Source: Cypionkella aquatica (GTDB lineage Bacteria > Pseudomonadota > Alphaproteobacteria > Rhodobacterales > Rhodobacteraceae). From it: a DNA stretch of 64,000 nucleotides. The DNA lies in contig NZ_BSPP01000007.1 of assembly GCF_030161095.1 (NCBI RefSeq), positions 372,920 through 436,919 on the forward strand. The letters run 5' to 3'. The notes beneath the pieces are model-generated. The model saw only the letters and a list, made by a program, of their open reading frames with translations, was not told the DNA's origin and searched no databases. This document shows, piece by piece, positions 24,953 through 32,977 of this stretch; positions within the stretch are counted from its first letter, which is position 1, and each line of letters begins with the position of its first letter. The translations under genes were made by a program, and so were the position numbers.

Positions 24953-25927
24953 TTAGACAGTGCTGCGGAAGTGCCGCTCGCGCCCGTAAAGTGAGACCAG
25001 CAGCAGGATGATCGCGCCAAATGCTGACTGCACCGCAGCGGGTGAGAAATTGAGGCCGATCAGCAGGGTGTTGATCTCGGTCAGCACCAGAACGCCCGCA
25101 ATGGTGCCGATAAAGCTGCCGCGCCCGCCCACCAGCGCCGTGCCACCCACCACCACCGCCGCGATGGTCTGGAACAGATAGGGCTGGCCAACATCGCCGT
25201 AAGCCGATCCGGTGAAGCCCAGCAGCAAAATCCCTGCCATCGCAGCAAACACCGATGAGGCCGCAAAGGTGGCGGTCCAGATCCGCAGTGGATTGATCAG
25301 CGCATAGGGGGCAGCGCCGGGGTTTGATCCCAGCGCATAAAGCCTGCGCCCGTAGGGTGTACGCTCTAGCACCAGCACGATCAGCACGGTCAGGATCAGC
25401 AGCGCGGGGATCAGGGCGGGCACCGGCAGCGGCCCGAACGATCCGCCGATAGAGACGAAGGCGGATACCGCTTTCGGCGCGGAGCCGGACGGAAAGCCTT
25501 TGGTCCAGATCAGCACCAGCCCTTGCACGATCATGCCCACCCCCAGCGTGACGATCAGCGGATGCAGGTTCAGCCCGCGCGACAAAGCGCCGTTGAACGC
25601 GCCGATCAGCGCGGCCAAGCCAAACACCACCACGCAGACCAGCGCAAAGTGCCAGCCTTGGCCGTAAAGCTGCGCTGCGACCACATTTGCAAAGCCGATG
25701 ACGAACGGGATCGACAGATCAATGCCGCCCAAGATCACCACCAAGGTTTGCCCGATCGACGCCACCGCCAGCAGCGATGCGATCACCAGCATGGCACGGA
25801 TGGCAAAGGGTGCAGAATAGCCGGGGATCAGAGCAGTGCCGGCACCATGCAGCACCACAGCCACCGCGAAAGCACCGATCACGCGGGCCTTGATGCTGTC
25901 CAGTTGAAGGGCCGATGTCAGGGTCAT
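24953..25927 (-). CDS. Ribose-type ABC importer permease
   Basis: 324 residues with about 8-10 hydrophobic helices. Family BPD_transp_2: GGIDLSIPFVIGFANV near residue 70 and VVGGTALVGGRGSFIGT in the ATPase-contacting loop. It forms the pore with the permease at 25924-26859, overlapping it by 4 bases. Last gene of the minus-strand operon starting with the CoA-transferase at 31883. Substrate unknown. It converges on the UdgX gene with a 48-base gap. Confidence 0.88.
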   Translation of the reverse strand: MTLTSALQLDSIKARVIGAFAVAVVLHGAGTALIPGYSAPFAIRAMLVIASLLAVASIGQTLVVILGGIDLSIPFVIGFANVVAAQLYGQGWHFALVCVVVFGLAALIGAFNGALSRGLNLHPLIVTLGVGMIVQGLVLIWTKGFPSGSAPKAVSAFVSIGGSFGPLPVPALIPALLILTVLIVLVLERTPYGRRLYALGSNPGAAPYALINPLRIWTATFAASSVFAAMAGILLLGFTGSAYGDVGQPYLFQTIAAVVVGGTALVGGRGSFIGTIAGVLVLTEINTLLIGLNFSPAAVQSAFGAIILLLVSLYGRERHFRSTV

Positions 25928-26859
25928 GCGTGGCTCCGTTTGGCGCTGCGGTCTTGCAAGGCGATCAGCACCACGGCTGCGACAAGGATGGTGCCATACG
26001 CCACTTGCAGGACATAGGTTGAGACGTTGAAGGCGGTCAGCAGGCTTTGCAGCAGGAAGATGTCGACGGCTCCGATCGCGGCGCCCAGCAAGCCGCCACG
26101 CCCACCCGCAAGACTGACGCCGCCCAAAGCAACGGCGGCAATGGCGATCAGGGTGTAATTCGCACCAACCTTGGGATCAGCCGAGCCGATCAGCGCGGTC
26201 AGCATCATGCCAGCTGCCCCCGCCAACACTCCGGTCAACACATAAGCCAGAAAGCGCGTCAGGGTGACGGGCACGCCCGCCGTGTAGGCGGCGCGGTCAT
26301 CGCTGCCCACCGCCATCAACTGACCGTGGAATGGCGTGCGGCACAAAGCCCACCACAGGGCGGCGATGATGCCCAGCGGCAGAAAGCTCCACGCGCCCGC
26401 CATCGCCTTTAGCCAGTCTGGCGCGGGGCCGATGGGGGCGGGCAGGATGGTCAGCGTCAGGCCGCCCAGGATCAGATAGGTGCCCAGCGTCGCCACAATC
26501 GGCTGCACCCGCACCACAGTCGCCATAAAGCCGTTAAACGCGCCAATCGCAGCCCCCACCAGCAAAGCGGCTGGCCACAGGATGAACGGCGAGGCAAGCC
26601 CCGCATCCAGATACAGCACCTTGATCACCACGGCGCTGACCAGCCCCATCACCGGGCCGACCGAGATATCAATGCCCCCGCGCCCGGCCAGAATAACCGG
26701 TGTCGAGGCCAAGGCCGCGCCAATCAAAGGGGCGGCCAACCCCAGCAGCGTGCCCCAATTGCCGGGGGCAAAGCGGGCGGGGTTCATCACCAGATTGGCG
26801 ATCAGCAACACCACCAGAATGGCGATGGCGAAGCCGTAGCGGCCAAAGATGCGGGTCAT
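25924..26859 (-). CDS. Ribose-type ABC importer permease
   Basis: About 311 residues, starting MTRIFGRYGFAIAILVVLL. The start at 26859 has GGGAGG 5 bases upstream; the longer frame adds an Arg-rich, non-membrane stretch that overlaps the ATPase gene and is rejected. It carries GGIDISVGPVMGLVSA and ALGGVSLAGGRGGLLGA, typical of RbsC-like permeases. Partner of 24953-25927. It overlaps the ATPase-half gene by 4 bases. Confidence 0.88.
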   Translation of the reverse strand: MTRIFGRYGFAIAILVVLLIANLVMNPARFAPGNWGTLLGLAAPLIGAALASTPVILAGRGGIDISVGPVMGLVSAVVIKVLYLDAGLASPFILWPAALLVGAAIGAFNGFMATVVRVQPIVATLGTYLILGGLTLTILPAPIGPAPDWLKAMAGAWSFLPLGIIAALWWALCRTPFHGQLMAVGSDDRAAYTAGVPVTLTRFLAYVLTGVLAGAAGMMLTALIGSADPKVGANYTLIAIAAVALGGVSLAGGRGGLLGAAIGAVDIFLLQSLLTAFNVSTYVLQVAYGTILVAAVVLIALQDRSAKRSHA

Positions 26860-27581
26860 GCTTGCCTCCCGAACATGGCGGCGATGACGGTATCGGTGCG
26901 CATCGCAGCGCCGCTGATTTCGGCGGCGAGGGCGTGATCGCGGAACACCAGAACGCGGTTGCACAGCACGAGGATCTCCTCGATTTCGGATGACAGGATC
27001 ACCAAGGCCATGCCTTGCGCGGCAAGATCGCGGAACAGATCATAAAGCACCAGACGTGTCGCCACGTCGACACCGCGGGTCGGATCGTTCAGCAAAAGCA
27101 CTTTAGGATCACGCGCCAAGGCACGCGCCAACAACACTTTTTGCTGATTGCCGCCTGACAGCGCGGTGATCGGTGCATCGGGGCTGGGGGCTTTGATTTG
27201 CAGGCGCTCTTTCCAGTCTTCATAGCGCGCGCGGCGGGCTTTGGCGCTGATCAGCAGGCCGCGCCGGTCGCGTCCGGGGGTGGCTATGGCAAAGTTGTCA
27301 AGGATCGACAGGCCGGGGAAAATGCCGGTCGAGCGGCGGTCGCGCGGCACATAGACCACGGCATTTTTCTCGGCATCCCGAAAGCTGGCGATGCTGTTGC
27401 CTTGCAGATCAACGGCGGCCTGATTGCGCTCTAACCCGGCAAGGCTGCGCAGAAACACGTCTTGGCCGTGGCCATCAAGACCCGCAAGGCCGACGATCTC
27501 TCCGCCACTGATCTGGGTCGAGACAGCGGCCGCGCCGGGGCGCAGGGTAAGATCGCGGATGCGCATGGAAAGGTCAGGCAT
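26856..27581 (-). CDS. Split sugar ABC ATPase, C-terminal half (second NBD of RbsA type)
   Basis: 241 residues corresponding only to the second nucleotide-binding domain of RbsA-type proteins. Walker A is degenerate (GLAGLDGHGQDVF, no Lys-Ser/Thr); the signature ALSGGNQQKVLLARAL and Walker B VLLLNDPTRGVD are present, the usual Asp-Glu of Walker B here being Asn-Asp. It has its own GGAGG ribosome site before the start, inside the end of the N-half gene (8-base overlap), so the split looks real rather than a sequencing frameshift. It should pair with 27574-28317 to form one composite ATP site. Confidence 0.85.
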   Translation of the reverse strand: MPDLSMRIRDLTLRPGAAAVSTQISGGEIVGLAGLDGHGQDVFLRSLAGLERNQAAVDLQGNSIASFRDAEKNAVVYVPRDRRSTGIFPGLSILDNFAIATPGRDRRGLLISAKARRARYEDWKERLQIKAPSPDAPITALSGGNQQKVLLARALARDPKVLLLNDPTRGVDVATRLVLYDLFRDLAAQGMALVILSSEIEEILVLCNRVLVFRDHALAAEISGAAMRTDTVIAAMFGRQA

Positions 27582-28317
27582 GGTGAGCCTCCAACGCTTG
27601 CGCCTTTTGCGGGGCCATCAGGTGCAAAAGTTGCGCCGGGGTCGAAGCGTCTCGGGTTTGCGTGGCAACCACACGGCCCGAGCGCAGGATGGAGATATCG
27701 TCTGACAGCGCCATCACCTCGTCCATGCGGTGGGTGATGAACAGGATCAGAAAGCCCGCAGCGGCGCGTGCGCGCATGAAGGCAAAGACGGATTCGCGGT
27801 CGCCAAAATCGAGCGCTGCGGTGATCTCATCCAGGATCAACACGCGGGGTTCACGGGCGACGGCGCGGGCGAGGACGACCAATTGTTGGGCCGCGAGGGG
27901 CAGCGATCCTGCGGGCGCGTCCAGATCAATTGGGGTGCGGGCAAAGCGTGACAGCACTTCGGCTGCGCGGGGGCGGCGTTCTGCGCGCGGGATGCGGCGG
28001 GTAAACAGACCATCAAGGCCCAGCAGAATGTTGTCGGTGACAGAGCGATCTGGCGCGATCAGCACCTCTTGGAAAGCAGTGGCAAACCCTGCGGCCTGAA
28101 AGGCGGCGGGGGTGCGGGCGGTGACGGGTTGGCCGTTGAACTGGATCGTGCCCGCATCCGGCAAAACGATGCCCGACAGCAACTTGACCAAGGTGCTTTT
28201 GCCCGAGCCGTTTTCGCCCAAGATGGTGTGGACGGTGCCCGCCCGAAATGAAATGTGCGCCTGATCCAGCGCCACGGTTTCCCCATAGCGTTTGGACAGG
28301 CCGGTGATCGCCAGCAT
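27574..28317 (-). CDS. Split sugar ABC ATPase, N-terminal half (first NBD of RbsA type)
   Basis: 247 residues equal to the first domain of RbsA. Walker A GENGSGKST is intact, the Q-loop follows in ATAFQEVL, and Walker B is VLILDEITAALD. The signature region is degenerate, GSLPLAAQQLVVLARA, with no LSGGQ. Combined with the other half, whose signature is intact and Walker A dead, one productive ATP site is expected. The end of this gene falls exactly at the inter-domain linker (HLMAPQ). It is preceded by the binding-protein gene and an 8-bp hairpin. Confidence 0.88.
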   Translation of the reverse strand: MLAITGLSKRYGETVALDQAHISFRAGTVHTILGENGSGKSTLVKLLSGIVLPDAGTIQFNGQPVTARTPAAFQAAGFATAFQEVLIAPDRSVTDNILLGLDGLFTRRIPRAERRPRAAEVLSRFARTPIDLDAPAGSLPLAAQQLVVLARAVAREPRVLILDEITAALDFGDRESVFAFMRARAAAGFLILFITHRMDEVMALSDDISILRSGRVVATQTRDASTPAQLLHLMAPQKAQALEAHHA

Positions 28318-28340
28318 CGTTGTCTCCGGTCAGGGGGGAT

Positions 28341-28363
28341 GCCGCGCCCTTGTCAGGCGCGGC
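28341..28363 (-). other. Intercistronic hairpin after binding-protein gene
   Basis: GCCGCGCC (28341-28348) and GGCGCGGC (28356-28363) form a perfect 8-bp stem with a 7-base loop between the binding-protein stop (28372) and the ATPase start (28317). No T-run follows. It is a probable mRNA-stability element that keeps binding-protein levels above transporter levels. Confidence 0.6.
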
Positions 28364-28371
28364 AGCTTGGT

Positions 28372-29556
28372 TTACTTGGCGCAGGCAGCCGGAACGGCGG
28401 CGTAATCCCAACCCGGGCTTGCGGCGGGGTTTGAGAAATAGGCGTCCATATCGGCCTCGGATACCGGATCGGTCGGCGGCACCGGGAACACGGATACCGC
28501 ATCGGGGGTCATGCAATCCTGATACCAGCCCGCAAGATCGGCCTCATGCACGGGTGGCAGCGGGATCAGCAGGGTGTTCAGCACGGGTTTTTGGCCATCC
28601 ATGATACGGGCGGCCACGCGGAACAGGGTTTGCGCGGTCCAGCCCGGCAGCACAGCATGGCCTTCAAAGCGGTAGCCTTCGGGATTGGCCTTCCAATAGC
28701 CCAAAGCATCGCCGGTGATCGAGCCGGTGATCAGCGGCACCGGGCGACCGGCCTCAGCAAACGCCTCGGCAATCACCCGCGATTCCGATCCGGCAGACCA
28801 GACCGCATCAATCGGGGCGGGGTTGGTGGCCAAGGTTTGCAGCACCACGGTCTTGGTGACATTCGCCGTCCAGTCGCCATTGACCACGCGTGCGGTTTTC
28901 AGGTTCGGATAAAGCGCCATCGCCGCATCGCCACCCGCGCGTTCTTGCGCCACAATCGGATGGCCCGCGATACCTTCGACGATCAGCACATTGCCGCCCT
29001 CGGGCAGGGCTTTGCCGATGGCGTCCATCATCTCGTAGCCCCAGCGCGCATAGTTGCTGTCAACATTGACCGCCGAAGGGGCTGTGACCGAACCAGCCGC
29101 CGTGATGAACGGGATACCTGCCGCAGAGGCTGCCGCGATGGCCTCGTCCAGACCAGTGGCCGAGCCGGGGATCGAAGTGATCACGCCGCAGCCTTTGTCG
29201 ATGAACGCGCGGATCTGGTTGATCTGCTGGCCGACATCGCTGTTGGAATCCGAGACCTCAAAATCCGACACCACACCTTGCGCGATCAGGCCATCCACCA
29301 GCCGTTTCAGCTCGGTCGTGACAGAAACCCGCCACGGATTGCCCTGATAGCTTTCGGAATGGCACCATTTGTAAGGCTTGGCCTTGGGGGTGAAATCGGC
29401 GAGAGGGCCGGGGGTGATGGCTTGCGGCGCCCCTTCGTATTGCGCGCGCAAAGCCTCTGGCAGGGCGGCGATGGTTTCTTCCACCGTCGCGGCAAAAGCG
29501 GGCAGTGCCGCTGTCAGTGCGGTTGCGGCCATCAGGCCACAGATCAGGGTCTTCAT
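28372..29556 (-). CDS. Periplasmic sugar-type binding protein of ABC importer
   Basis: 394 residues with a signal peptide (MKTLICGLMAATALTAALPAFA). The mature protein has a type-1 periplasmic-binding fold: YQGNPWRVSVTTELKRLVDG, SNSDVGQQINQIRAFIDKGC and PGSATGLDEAIAAASAAGIPF are the usual ribose-binding-class blocks. The N-terminal extension TVEETIAALPEALRAQYEGAP and the long C-terminus are unusual. Its ligand is unknown; the operon also encodes a CoA-transferase, so a carboxylated or aromatic ligand is as possible as a sugar. Confidence 0.85.
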   Translation of the reverse strand: MKTLICGLMAATALTAALPAFAATVEETIAALPEALRAQYEGAPQAITPGPLADFTPKAKPYKWCHSESYQGNPWRVSVTTELKRLVDGLIAQGVVSDFEVSDSNSDVGQQINQIRAFIDKGCGVITSIPGSATGLDEAIAAASAAGIPFITAAGSVTAPSAVNVDSNYARWGYEMMDAIGKALPEGGNVLIVEGIAGHPIVAQERAGGDAAMALYPNLKTARVVNGDWTANVTKTVVLQTLATNPAPIDAVWSAGSESRVIAEAFAEAGRPVPLITGSITGDALGYWKANPEGYRFEGHAVLPGWTAQTLFRVAARIMDGQKPVLNTLLIPLPPVHEADLAGWYQDCMTPDAVSVFPVPPTDPVSEADMDAYFSNPAASPGWDYAAVPAACAK

Positions 29557-29598
29557 TGGGTTCCTCCTCCCTATTGCCCCTTGAGGGGCGGTTTCGTG

Positions 29599-30723
29599 TT
29601 AAAAACTTTGTTGGAACAGGCGGTTGATGTCGGCAATCACCTGCGCGCCCGGGTCTTTGGCGGCAAGACCTGCGGTGATGCGCTGGGACGCAGCCTCTTG
29701 CAGCGCCATGTAGCCGTTGTGGCGGGGGCGCACCCATGCGCCTTGCAGGGTGGCACGGGTGGCTGCGTAGAAATCCGACGTGCTGGCATTGACGGCGGCA
29801 TCTTCCCAAGCGCTGGCATGGCCGGGCTGCCCGCCAGCTGCGGCAAAGGGGCCGCGCTGCACATCCGCGCTGGCGACCCAATAGGCAAAGTCGATGGCAG
29901 CATCTTTGGCGGCGGAAAAGGCTGATACGGCAATACCAGTGCCACCCAAAGCCGAGCCTACCGGGCCATGCGTGCCCGCCACTGGCATATCGGCAAAGCG
30001 TATCAGATTGGCGCGGAAGCCGGGGATGGCATAGTTGACATAGCCATAGATCAGCGGCGCGCAGGCGATCTGCGAGCCGGGTTTTGCCATCTCTTCAAAC
30101 ACCGCAATCGGATCGTGACCGGCGCAGGCGGGGTCCACCAGATCGGTGATTTCCCGCAGCATGTCCCAGACTTGCGCACCCGTTGCGGGATCAATCAGCG
30201 TGTCGCCTTCCACCGCGCAGGGCACACCGATATTGCCCGCCAGCGTGTAAAGGCACATCAACGAATGTGGCGGGCGCAGCGGCAACAGCACGCGGCCTTG
30301 GCGGGCAAGCGTGATCACCTCGGCCCAAGTTGCGGGCGGCGCGTCCAGCAGATCGGGTCGCCACGCCAGCACTTGCGTTGCTGCATCAATCGGGAAGGCC
30401 CATTGCTGGCCACGCCAGAAATAGCTGGGATAGCTTGCGCCGACCGAGCCTGCGGCCAGTGCTGCGCGTTCGGCCTGTCGCCCCGGAATGTCGAGCGGGG
30501 CCAAGCAGCCTTCGTCGGTGATCTGCCCGACATGCGGGTGATCAATCACGATCAGATCATAGGCGCGGGCCAGTTCTTCGACCGGAAAGCTTTCAAAATC
30601 CTGCAAGGACCGCTTTTCCCAATCAATCTGCACGCTGGTTTTCTCGGCCCAGATCGCCGAACATGCCACCATCGGATCAAAGCCGCGCGGGTGGCTCCAT
30701 GTCATGCCTTTAAGCCGGGTCAC
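29599..30723 (-). CDS. Solute-binding-protein-like protein lacking a signal peptide
   Basis: 374 residues resembling family-1 extracellular solute-binding proteins: DLIVIDHPHVGQ near residue 57, PIDAATQVLAWRPDLL, APLIYGYVNYA and the repeating GGTGIAVSAFSAAKDAAIDFAYWV block. There is no N-terminal hydrophobic leader; it starts MTRLKGMTWSHPRGFDPMV. A cytoplasmic ligand-sensing or chaperoning role, or export by another route, is possible. The gene overlaps the CoA-transferase stop by 4 bases and precedes the secreted binding protein by 42 bases, so it belongs to this operon. No relevant permeases of its own class are adjacent. Confidence 0.75.
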   Translation of the reverse strand: MTRLKGMTWSHPRGFDPMVACSAIWAEKTSVQIDWEKRSLQDFESFPVEELARAYDLIVIDHPHVGQITDEGCLAPLDIPGRQAERAALAAGSVGASYPSYFWRGQQWAFPIDAATQVLAWRPDLLDAPPATWAEVITLARQGRVLLPLRPPHSLMCLYTLAGNIGVPCAVEGDTLIDPATGAQVWDMLREITDLVDPACAGHDPIAVFEEMAKPGSQIACAPLIYGYVNYAIPGFRANLIRFADMPVAGTHGPVGSALGGTGIAVSAFSAAKDAAIDFAYWVASADVQRGPFAAAGGQPGHASAWEDAAVNASTSDFYAATRATLQGAWVRPRHNGYMALQEAASQRITAGLAAKDPGAQVIADINRLFQQSF

Positions 30724-31883
30724 AGGTTGAACTCCTTGCGGATGGCAGCCGAGTGTGCGCCGATCAGCGGCGCGGCTGCGGTATTGACCGGGCGGTGGCC
30801 GTTCAGCCGCAGCGGCAGGCGGGTGGTGGCAATGGAAACACCATCGTCACGTGTGACGGTTTGCAGCATATCCAACGTCTGAAACCCTTCGGACGCCAGC
30901 AGCGCAGGCCAATCCAGCACGCGAGCGCACCAGATATCTGCGGGTTCCAGCACTGCCAGCCATTCATCGACTGACCGGGTCGCCACCTTGTCGGCGATCA
31001 GGCGCTTGATGGTGTCGCGCTGGGTAAAGCTGAGTTTCGGATCATCCCGGTAGGGGGCGAGCGTGTCGAGATCCATCAGATCGGCCAGCTTTGGCAAAGG
31101 CGTCATTGCAATTGCCAGCCAGCCATCACTCGCCTGATAAACGCCGTAAGGTGCCGAAAGATAAGCATGCGCGCTGCGGAAATCTGATCGTTTCGGCAGG
31201 CGGCGACCATCGTTCAGATGCGTGGTCAGCACCTCAAACTGAAAATCGACCAAAGCCTCCATCAGGCTGGTTTGCACATGCATGCCTTGGTTGGAAATCC
31301 CGCGCCGCACGAGGCCCGCAAGGATGCCTTGGCAGCATGCCGCCCCCGCAAGCATATCGGCAATCGCCAGACCAAACGGCACCGGGCCTTGGTCGTCATC
31401 CCCGTTCAGCCACATCACACCCGAGCGCGCCTGCGCCAACAAATCCTGACCGGGGCGCGACACCCAAGGGCCTTCGTCGCCATATCCGCTGATCGAGGCA
31501 TAGACGAGGCGCGGATTGATCGCCTTTACCGCTGCATAGTCCAAGCCAAGCCGTTCGATCACACCGGGGCGGAAATTCTGGATCAGAACATCGGCGCTGC
31601 TGATCAGCTTGCGCAGGGCCGCCAGATCAGCAGGGTTTTTCAGATCAATCGCAAGGCTTTCCTTGCCGCGGTTGATCGCGTGGAAAATCGTGGAATCGCC
31701 GCCGATCTCGGTATCGGACAGGTAGAGGCGGCGCGACAGATCACCGCCATCTGGCCGTTCAATCTTGATCACCCGCGCGCCCATGTCGGCCAAACGCAAC
31801 GAGCAATAGGGGCCGGATAGAAACTGGCTCATGTCCAGCACGATCAGACCGTCAAGCGGCAAGATGGCCTCGGGTTGTGTCAC
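30720..31883 (-). CDS. CaiB/BaiF class III CoA-transferase
   Basis: 387 residues. The N-terminal region has LDMSQFLSGPYCSLRLADMGARVIKIE, abbreviated here as SQFLSGPYCSLRLAD, and VLIQNFRPGVIERLGLDY, with the catalytic-Asp segment GLAIADMLAGAACC. Family III enzymes move CoA between carboxylic acids. First gene of the operon running to 24953, which suggests the imported compound or its product is a carboxylic acid activated as a CoA ester. IclR-type half-sites lie 57-97 bases upstream. Confidence 0.9.
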   Translation of the reverse strand: MTQPEAILPLDGLIVLDMSQFLSGPYCSLRLADMGARVIKIERPDGGDLSRRLYLSDTEIGGDSTIFHAINRGKESLAIDLKNPADLAALRKLISSADVLIQNFRPGVIERLGLDYAAVKAINPRLVYASISGYGDEGPWVSRPGQDLLAQARSGVMWLNGDDDQGPVPFGLAIADMLAGAACCQGILAGLVRRGISNQGMHVQTSLMEALVDFQFEVLTTHLNDGRRLPKRSDFRSAHAYLSAPYGVYQASDGWLAIAMTPLPKLADLMDLDTLAPYRDDPKLSFTQRDTIKRLIADKVATRSVDEWLAVLEPADIWCARVLDWPALLASEGFQTLDMLQTVTRDDGVSIATTRLPLRLNGHRPVNTAAAPLIGAHSAAIRKEFNL

Positions 31884-31939
31884 GTCATGGTCTCCTCGCC
31901 GTTGCTGCAGACTGCCTTGTTTATGCGGCGCTGCAGCAC

Positions 31940-31980
31940 AATCTTTCGTTGGTAAATTATAGTTTCATTTATGGAAGATT
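31940..31980. promoter_or_regulatory. Candidate IclR half-sites before the CoA-transferase operon
   Basis: AATCTTTCGT (31940-31949) is inverted as ATGGAAGATT (31971-31980). The same AATCTT(T/C)(T/C) half-site occurs twice, inverted, in the promoter of the iclR and lactonase genes (32924-32945). Between the two halves is an AT-rich segment with TAAATTATAG that could hold a promoter -10. This is suggestive of control by the IclR-type regulator at 32083. Confidence 0.4.
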
Positions 31981-32020
31981 GACGCAAGCGGGAATCTGAT
32001 CGCGGCCACAAAGAAAATGC

Positions 32021-32053
32021 GCAAAGAAAAAGCCCCGGCTTGGGGCCGGGGCT
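32021..32053 (-). terminator. Rho-independent terminator after iclR-type gene
   Basis: AGCCCCGGC (32031-32039) pairs with GCCGGGGCT (32045-32053). On the minus strand the stem is followed by TTTTTCTTTG (complement of 32021-32030). It lies 30 bases past the IclR stop and separates it from the CoA-transferase operon. Confidence 0.88.
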
Positions 32054-32082
32054 GTGGGTTCTTGGCTTTGCGAAAGGAAGGC

Positions 32083-32850
32083 TTAATGCGCGGTCGAGGT
32101 CACTGACAGGGCGTCGCCGCCAGCGCGCAGCAGGGCCAGCACGCGGTCAAGGTCCGGCGCATTTGGGTTTTCCAGCCGCCGCACGAAGGGGCAGGTCAAG
32201 GCTGCCAGCACGGTGCCATTCGGGCCAAGGATTGGCACAGACAGGTTCCAGACCGTCGGGGTTTGCTGGCTTTGCATCGCTTCATAGCCCTTTTCGGCCA
32301 CCTCGGCCAAGCGGGCGTCGAGGTCGGGGGGGGCGACCTCATAGGGCATCAGATCATGTTCTTCAAACATCAAGGCGCGTTCTTCCGGTGATGCAAACGC
32401 CAGAATCACATGGCCCGAGCCAGAGTTTACCAAACCAATCTGCGCGCCGACGCGGATGGTGACGCCCCAATAACCGGGGGCCTCTACCTGCGCGATTACC
32501 ACCAGATCGCCACGATCATATTTCACCAGATGGCAGGCTTGCTCGGCCTCGTTGGTGAAGCGGCGCATCACCGGCATGGCTTGGCCGACCAGACGGCGGA
32601 TCGGCGGACGCAGATGCGCAAGCAGGAACAGCTTCATCGTCAGCGCATAGGTATCGCCATGGCGCGCGACATAACCGCGCCGTGCAAGGCGATCGAGCAT
32701 GCGGTAAAGCTCGGTCGGCGAGCGGTCGAGCGCGGTAGAGATGTCTTTCAGCGTCATGCCTTCTTCGCGGGCGGCAAGAAGCTCCAACATATCCAGCCCC
32801 TTGTCCAAAGCGGGGGCACGGTAGCGGCCGTCGTCGTCTGTCTCGGACAT
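32083..32850 (-). CDS. IclR family transcriptional regulator
   Basis: 255 residues. The winged helix-turn-helix (about residues 14-75) includes MTLKDISTALDRSPTELYRMLDRLARRGYV; key part SPTELYRMLDRL. The GAF-like effector domain follows, with CHLVKYDRGDLVVIAQVE, SGSGHVILAF and WNLSVPILGPNG. The start at 32850 has AGGTGAAACC upstream. It is divergent from the lactonase gene and upstream of the CoA-transferase operon; inverted AATCTT half-sites in both promoters make it the probable local regulator. Confidence 0.9.
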   Translation of the reverse strand: MSETDDDGRYRAPALDKGLDMLELLAAREEGMTLKDISTALDRSPTELYRMLDRLARRGYVARHGDTYALTMKLFLLAHLRPPIRRLVGQAMPVMRRFTNEAEQACHLVKYDRGDLVVIAQVEAPGYWGVTIRVGAQIGLVNSGSGHVILAFASPEERALMFEEHDLMPYEVAPPDLDARLAEVAEKGYEAMQSQQTPTVWNLSVPILGPNGTVLAALTCPFVRRLENPNAPDLDRVLALLRAGGDALSVTSTAH

Positions 32851-32923
32851 GGTTTCACCTGTGAAATTGTCTCTGTAAGCTACGCATTGACGCGGCAAGG
32901 TCAACAGCGTTTACTGGCGGGAT

Positions 32924-32945
32924 AATCTTTTACAAGTGGAAGATT
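32924..32945. promoter_or_regulatory. Candidate IclR operator in iclR-lactonase divergent gap
   Basis: AATCTTTTAC (32924-32933) and GTGGAAGATT (32936-32945) form a 22-base imperfect palindrome matching at 8 of 10 arm positions. It is 33 bases upstream of the lactonase start and about 75 bases upstream of the iclR start, placing it to control both. Confidence 0.5.
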
Positions 32946-32977
32946 TGCCGTTGAGAGACGGTATGGGGGAGGGGAAT

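Noticed and set aside
26856-28317. Split ATPase as a sequencing frameshift
   Set aside because: The second half has its own GGAGG box and an ATG at the domain boundary, and each half has complementary motif loss. A read check would still be worthwhile.
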